Below, in pieces: positions 52,092 to 55,862 of a DNA stretch of 55,862 nucleotides. The stretch lies in NCBI GenBank assembly GCA_012521105.1, contig JAAYNA010000097.1, forward strand, positions 1-55,862, written 5' to 3'. Made by a program: the position numbers and the translations under genes. The first letter of the stretch is position 1. Each line of letters begins with the position of its first letter. The stretch is from Clostridiaceae bacterium (GTDB lineage: Bacteria; Bacillota; Clostridia; DSM-8532). Under the pieces are notes generated by a model. It ran no database searches, had not been told where the DNA came from, and saw only the letters and a program-made list of their open reading frames with translations.

Positions 52092-53294
52092 ATGCAAAAA
52101 AAAACACTATATTTTTGTCTTATCATTATTTTTTGTTTGTCAGGTTGCAGTTTAAAAAACGATATAACTGTTTTTGATGCCGATTCTTTGTTAACCCGTT
52201 CTTTTTCTGTAACAGTTGCTCCCACTCCAACAATAGTGCCTGAACCTGTTACGGCAACAGCTACAATTCTGGCAGCTGGCGATGTTATTATGCATGATGC
52301 GGTTATAAAATCCGGAAAAAATAATGGTGAAGAATATAATTACAATTATATTTTCGATAAAATAAAACCATATGTGGAAGAAGCAGATTTTTCAATTATC
52401 AGCTTTGAAGGCGCCTGTATGGAAACCGACAGGAATTATACAGGTTATCCGCTGTTTAATGCACCTCCGGCAATTATTTCAGCTTTTTCTTACGCTGGTT
52501 TCGATATGGTGAATAACGGTAATAATCATTGTCTCGACAGAGGTCTTAAAGGTCTGCTGGAATCCAGAAGTATTATAAAGCGAGAAAATATACAGGTTAT
52601 TGGCACATTTGGCGATACATCCGAACCTCGTCATAAAATACAGGATTTGAACGGAATTAAAGTTGGTTTCCTTGCCTATACTTACGGATGCAATATGAAT
52701 GAAAACCGTTTGTCTAAAGAACAGAAAAAAAAACATTTAAGTCTTATTGATAAAGAAAAAATTATAAAAGAGGTTGAAACGCTTTCCCCACTTGTTGATT
52801 TAATTGTTGTTCTTATGCATTGGGGCATAGAATATCGCCTTGAACCAACCCGGGAGCAACAGGAACTTGCAGAAATGATGTTTCAATCGGGAGCTGATAT
52901 TATTTTCGGTTCCCACCCCCATGTTATTGAACCCTCTGAGCTCCATGAAACAGATAATGAAGTTAAGTATGTCATATACAGTATGGGTAATTTCTTGTCA
53001 AACCAGATTGGCGGTGACAGGCCAAATGCCCGGAATAATGAATTAACTCAGGAGAGCCTTATGGTAACGGTAGAAGTGGAAAAGGATTTAAAGTCGGAAA
53101 AAACCCGTATAATATCAATAAAACATATACCAACATGGGTGCACCGTTATACTGAAAATGGTATATATAAATATACAATTATCCCCATTCCATCTTTGGA
53201 CGATGAAATCTTTAAAAATGTTGACGAAAAACTGTCTGAAGAACTGGTGAATTCTTATAACAGAACAATGGAAAAAGTTAAGGATTATCCATAA
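52092..53294 (+). CDS. CapA-family (PGA_cap) lipoprotein
   Basis: A 400-residue secreted lipoprotein with signal residues 1-18 and lipobox LSGC (C19). A short Pro/Thr linker is followed by a metallophosphoesterase-like CapA domain: LAAGDVIMHDAVI (near 60), SFEGACMETDRNY (near 105), VNNGNNHCLDRG (near 145), VVLMHWGIEYR (near 240), GSHPHVIEP (near 275) and YSMGNFLSNQ (near 298). CapA proteins take part in poly-gamma-glutamate capsule synthesis, but most family members in Firmicutes have unknown substrates and no capBC genes are here. GGAG lies eight bases before ATG at 52092, which is preferred over an ATG eight codons upstream. It is the only intact plus-strand gene in the window. Confidence 0.9.
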   Translation: MQKKTLYFCLIIIFCLSGCSLKNDITVFDADSLLTRSFSVTVAPTPTIVPEPVTATATILAAGDVIMHDAVIKSGKNNGEEYNYNYIFDKIKPYVEEADFSIISFEGACMETDRNYTGYPLFNAPPAIISAFSYAGFDMVNNGNNHCLDRGLKGLLESRSIIKRENIQVIGTFGDTSEPRHKIQDLNGIKVGFLAYTYGCNMNENRLSKEQKKKHLSLIDKEKIIKEVETLSPLVDLIVVLMHWGIEYRLEPTREQQELAEMMFQSGADIIFGSHPHVIEPSELHETDNEVKYVIYSMGNFLSNQIGGDRPNARNNELTQESLMVTVEVEKDLKSEKTRIISIKHIPTWVHRYTENGIYKYTIIPIPSLDDEIFKNVDEKLSEELVNSYNRTMEKVKDYP

Positions 53295-53299
53295 ATTTA

Positions 53300-53349
53300 A
53301 ACGTCTTTAATTATCGCTGAATAATACAAATCCGATAACTAAAGACGTT
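53300..53349. terminator. Inverted repeat between convergent capA and topA
   Basis: Arms of 17 bases (53300-53316 with 53333-53349, one mismatch) with a 16-base loop lie between the two stops. Neither strand has a strong U-run, so it may be a weak terminator in both directions. Confidence 0.55.
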
Positions 53350-53368
53350 AATCTTTGCAACCCGGTTA

Positions 53369-55468
53369 TTAAGATTCTTCAATTACATGTGAACATGATT
53401 CCAGACTGCAGGTATATTGAATCTTTTTACCTTTCTTTTTCTGTGTCATAAAGTTTCCACATTCAGGACATTTTTTATCTGAAGCCATCTCCCATGAGGA
53501 ATAATCGCAATCAGGATAGTTTTCACAACTTAAGTAACTTCTTCCTCTTTTTGTTTTTCTGATATATACCTTACCTCCGCATTTTGGACACAACACTCCC
53601 GCATCATCAAGAATGGGCTTGGCATTTCGGCACTCGGGAAAACCCGGGCAAGCCAGAAATTTCCCGTATCTGCCCATTTTTATAACCATCTTGCGGCCGC
53701 ATTTTTCACAAACTTCATCAGTTTCTTCTACAGGAAGTTCAACTTTGCTTATGTGTTCTTCAGCAGATTTTAATGTTTTACTGAACCCACCGTAAAACTC
53801 CTGAAGTAACTCTTTCCATTCAAGTTCTCCTTCTTCCACTGAGTCGAGCTGAGTTTCCATTCTGGCGGTAAAATTAATGTCTACTATATCATTAAAGTGC
53901 TCTTCCATTAAATTGTTAACTATTTTACCCAGCTCTGTAGGATAAAGATACTTTTTTTCTTTTATTACATACCCCCTTGACATGATTGTACTGATTATTG
54001 GGGCATAAGTACTGGGCCGGCCAATACCTTTCTCCTCAAGAGTTTTAACCAGCGTTGCTTCGGTGTATCTTGGCGGAGGTTGGGTAAAATGTTGTGTAGG
54101 TTTTATTTCAAGTGGCTTTACCTTTTCACCCTCTACCAGTTTGGGAAGCAGACCGTCTTTCTTATCTTCTTCGCCGTCCTCGTCAGTGTTTTCTTCATCC
54201 CTTCCCTCTTCATAGAGTACTAAAAACCCTTTGAAAGAGATCCTTGAACCCGATGCTTTAAACAGATAATCACCGGCAATAATATCAACAGACATTGTAT
54301 CATATAGCGCTGACTCCATCTGGCTTGCAATAAATCTTTCCCAGATAAGTTTATATAACCTGAAAAGATCCCTTGAGAGGGAGCTTTTAACACGTTCAGG
54401 AGAAAGATTGATCATAGTAGGTCTTATAGCTTCATGGGCATCCTGCGCAGCAGATTTAGTTTTATATATTCTTGGTTTACCAGGCAGGTATTTCTCACCA
54501 TAGTTGGTTAAAATATACTCCCTTGATTCCTTCAAGGCCTCATTGGATATACGTGTTGAGTCTGTTCGCATATACGTAATTAAACCAATGGAACCCTCGC
54601 CTTCAATTTCAACACCTTCATACAGTTGTTGGGCAAGCATCATTGTTTTTTTTGCAGAAAAACCAAATTTTCTTGCAGCATCCTGTTGTAGAGTGCTGGT
54701 TATGAATGGTGGGGATGGTGAGCGTCTTTTTTCACCATGTTTTACTTTTTGAATTATAAATTCCTTATTCTCAATGCCTTGTAAGACCCTGTCAACGTCT
54801 TCCTTATTCTTCAGTTCTAGTTTTTTATTTATTAATCCATTAAACTTTGCTGAAAAAGTACTGCCGTCATCTTTACTAAGTAAGGCCCCTATATTCCAAT
54901 ATTCTTCAGGAACGAAGTTTTCTATCTCCTGTTCCCGATCGCAGATAATTTTTGTGGCAACCGATTGAACTCTTCCGGCACTTAAACCCTTTCGAACATT
55001 CCTCCAAAGAAGGGGACTTATTTTATAACCAACAATTCTATCCAGTACACGTCTGGCCTGCTGTGCATTTACAAGGTTCATATCAATTTGCCTTGGTGAC
55101 TTTAAGGCTTTTAATACTGCGTTCTTGGTTATCTCATTAAAGGTTACCCTGCATTTTTCAACACCGTCAATTTGAAAAAGGTTGGCCAGATGCCAGGAAA
55201 TAGCTTCTCCTTCGCGGTCAGGGTCGGTAGCAAGAAAAACCTTGTCCGAATCTTTTGCCTCTTTTTTTAACTCTGATATTAATTCACCCTTACCACGTAT
55301 ATTAATGTACTTAGGTTCAAAATTATTTTCTATATCAACTCCAATACTGCTTTTGGGTAGATCACGTACATGTCCCATCGAAGCCTTTATTTTATAACTT
55401 GATCCTAGAAATTTTTTTATTGTTTTTGCTTTGGCAGGTGATTCAACAACTACCAGATACTTTGCCAT
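53369..55468 (-). CDS. topA: DNA topoisomerase I
   Basis: Type IA topoisomerase that relaxes negative supercoils; 699 residues. The Toprim domain (VVESPAKAKTIKKFL at the start, FLATDPDREGEAISWHL near 78) binds magnesium. The catalytic tyrosine is Y299 in GLITYMRTDSTRIS. The C-terminus has three four-cysteine zinc ribbons (CEKCGRKMV...CPGFPEC, CPKCGGKVY...CENYPDC, CPECGNFMT...CSLESC) that bind single-stranded DNA. GGAGG precedes ATG at 55468. No dprA or gid gene adjoins it, although these are frequent neighbours in other Firmicutes. Confidence 0.97.
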   Translation of the reverse strand: MAKYLVVVESPAKAKTIKKFLGSSYKIKASMGHVRDLPKSSIGVDIENNFEPKYINIRGKGELISELKKEAKDSDKVFLATDPDREGEAISWHLANLFQIDGVEKCRVTFNEITKNAVLKALKSPRQIDMNLVNAQQARRVLDRIVGYKISPLLWRNVRKGLSAGRVQSVATKIICDREQEIENFVPEEYWNIGALLSKDDGSTFSAKFNGLINKKLELKNKEDVDRVLQGIENKEFIIQKVKHGEKRRSPSPPFITSTLQQDAARKFGFSAKKTMMLAQQLYEGVEIEGEGSIGLITYMRTDSTRISNEALKESREYILTNYGEKYLPGKPRIYKTKSAAQDAHEAIRPTMINLSPERVKSSLSRDLFRLYKLIWERFIASQMESALYDTMSVDIIAGDYLFKASGSRISFKGFLVLYEEGRDEENTDEDGEEDKKDGLLPKLVEGEKVKPLEIKPTQHFTQPPPRYTEATLVKTLEEKGIGRPSTYAPIISTIMSRGYVIKEKKYLYPTELGKIVNNLMEEHFNDIVDINFTARMETQLDSVEEGELEWKELLQEFYGGFSKTLKSAEEHISKVELPVEETDEVCEKCGRKMVIKMGRYGKFLACPGFPECRNAKPILDDAGVLCPKCGGKVYIRKTKRGRSYLSCENYPDCDYSSWEMASDKKCPECGNFMTQKKKGKKIQYTCSLESCSHVIEES

Positions 55469-55612
55469 ACTTATCCTCCGTTCCATACCCTTAGCTTTTG
55501 TCTAATAATCATTTGTTATAGTATCACTGAAATTTTAATTTGTAAACTGTTTTGTTATTTAACTTGAATTTAATGTATATTTATCCCACAATATTACTTT
55601 CATTTCTTTGGA

Positions 55613-55862
55613 TTACTTGTTATTTTTTATTTTGGGCACTTGTCTTCCATCATGCTGTATTTCAAAGTTTTCCCTCAGTATAAGTTCGGATACGGGAACG
55701 GGATTCAAACCTTTCTCTCTAATAATATCTATTACTTTTCCCAATATTTTAGTTGTATGTGCAGTATCATTGTGAAATAATAATATGTCTCCGCTTGAGA
55801 CTTTCGATATACGAGTTAGTATAGCATCTTCTGTAATGCCGGGTTTCCAGTCCAAAGAATCA
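55613..55862 (-). CDS. Polysaccharide deacetylase C-terminal end, cut by window
   Basis: The frame enters from the right edge and ends at 55613; 82 residues are visible. The segment DSLDWKPGITEDAI is followed by GDILLFHNDTAHTTKILGKVIDIIREKGLNPVPVSELI, which is the last third of a carbohydrate esterase family 4 (NodB) domain. HND carries the conserved leucine-histidine active-site position (LLFHND for the usual LxHD/LLHN). The sequence most resembles PdaA/PdaB-like enzymes of spore formers. The catalytic Asp and metal histidines lie outside the window. Confidence 0.85.
   Translation of the reverse strand, partial: DSLDWKPGITEDAILTRISKVSSGDILLFHNDTAHTTKILGKVIDIIREKGLNPVPVSELILRENFEIQHDGRQVPKIKNNK

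Overview
This is a chromosomal segment of a low-GC, Gram-positive, spore-forming bacterium, most likely a member of the Clostridia. The support is AT-rich intergenic DNA, strong AGGAGG-type ribosome sites, TTG and GTG starts, the sporulation gene yunB, a dgt-dnaG-rpoD block, AbrB, peptide deformylase beside fmt and priA, and S-layer-style Pro/Thr linkers in an AMIN amidase. The species cannot be fixed from the sequence alone. Nearly all genes lie on the minus strand. The exceptions are capA (52092-53294) and a broken membrane-protein gene (10396-10936). I saw no rRNA, tRNA, CRISPR array, insertion sequence or prophage.

Layout, left to right. (1) 1-7273: an operon, read right to left, of rph, rdgB, a YfcE-type phosphodiesterase, a cysteine desulfurase, thiI, a VanW/G5 protein, a DUF2225 protein and a truncated AIR-synthase-like gene. 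It covers RNA maturation, nucleotide clean-up and tRNA thiolation. (2) 7389-12695: a large AMIN/amidase_3 cell-wall hydrolase, a pseudogene, queH and an MscS channel. (3) 12783-18716: priA-def-fmt-DUF116-nagZ, a replication restart and translation initiation operon. (4) 18843-21705: small accessory genes, namely a P-loop protein, a double-OB SSB-like protein, a cryptic protein with faint Mur-ligase resemblance and a SRAP (YedK/HMCES) protein. (5) 21848-32073: a ten-gene operon for a highly divergent Tad/type IV pilus-like machine. (6) 32456-35482: rpsB-tsf-pyrH-frr plus a small conserved-looking gene. (7) 35789-38111: a canonical CpaF/TadA ATPase with a receiver/CpaE-like partner. (8) 38308-43652: dgt-dnaG-rpoD-yunB, and abrB. 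(9) 43836-51776: leuCDB-ilvBDNC, the complete set for branched-chain acetohydroxy acid and leucine synthesis up to the aminotransferase, except leuA. (10) 52092-55862: capA lipoprotein, topA, and the C-terminal end of a polysaccharide deacetylase.

The most unusual block is region 5. Its first gene fuses a complete Hanks-type Ser/Thr kinase to a MinD/CpaE-like domain whose P-loop has lost the lysine. It is followed by a CpaB-like SAF protein, two more ParA/TadZ-like proteins with altered P-loops, a TadA-like ATPase with its own N-terminal membrane helix, a single 672-residue protein that looks like TadB and TadC joined, and four single-span extracellular proteins. The last of those ends in an Ada-type Cys4 zinc ribbon. 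No prepilin peptidase or canonical Flp pilin is present. A second, more conventional CpaF plus CpaE-like pair sits on the other side of the ribosomal operon.

The best regulatory find is upstream of leuC. A 23-codon run with 17 Ile/Val/Leu codons ends in a stop just before a stem-loop with a U-run, which is the layout of a translational attenuator. No AUG, GUG or UUG begins the run. Other readable control elements are a sigma-A promoter and attenuator-like hairpin before rpsB, a hairpin that buries the yunB ribosome site, and clean promoters for abrB, the SSB-like gene, the kinase gene and capA.
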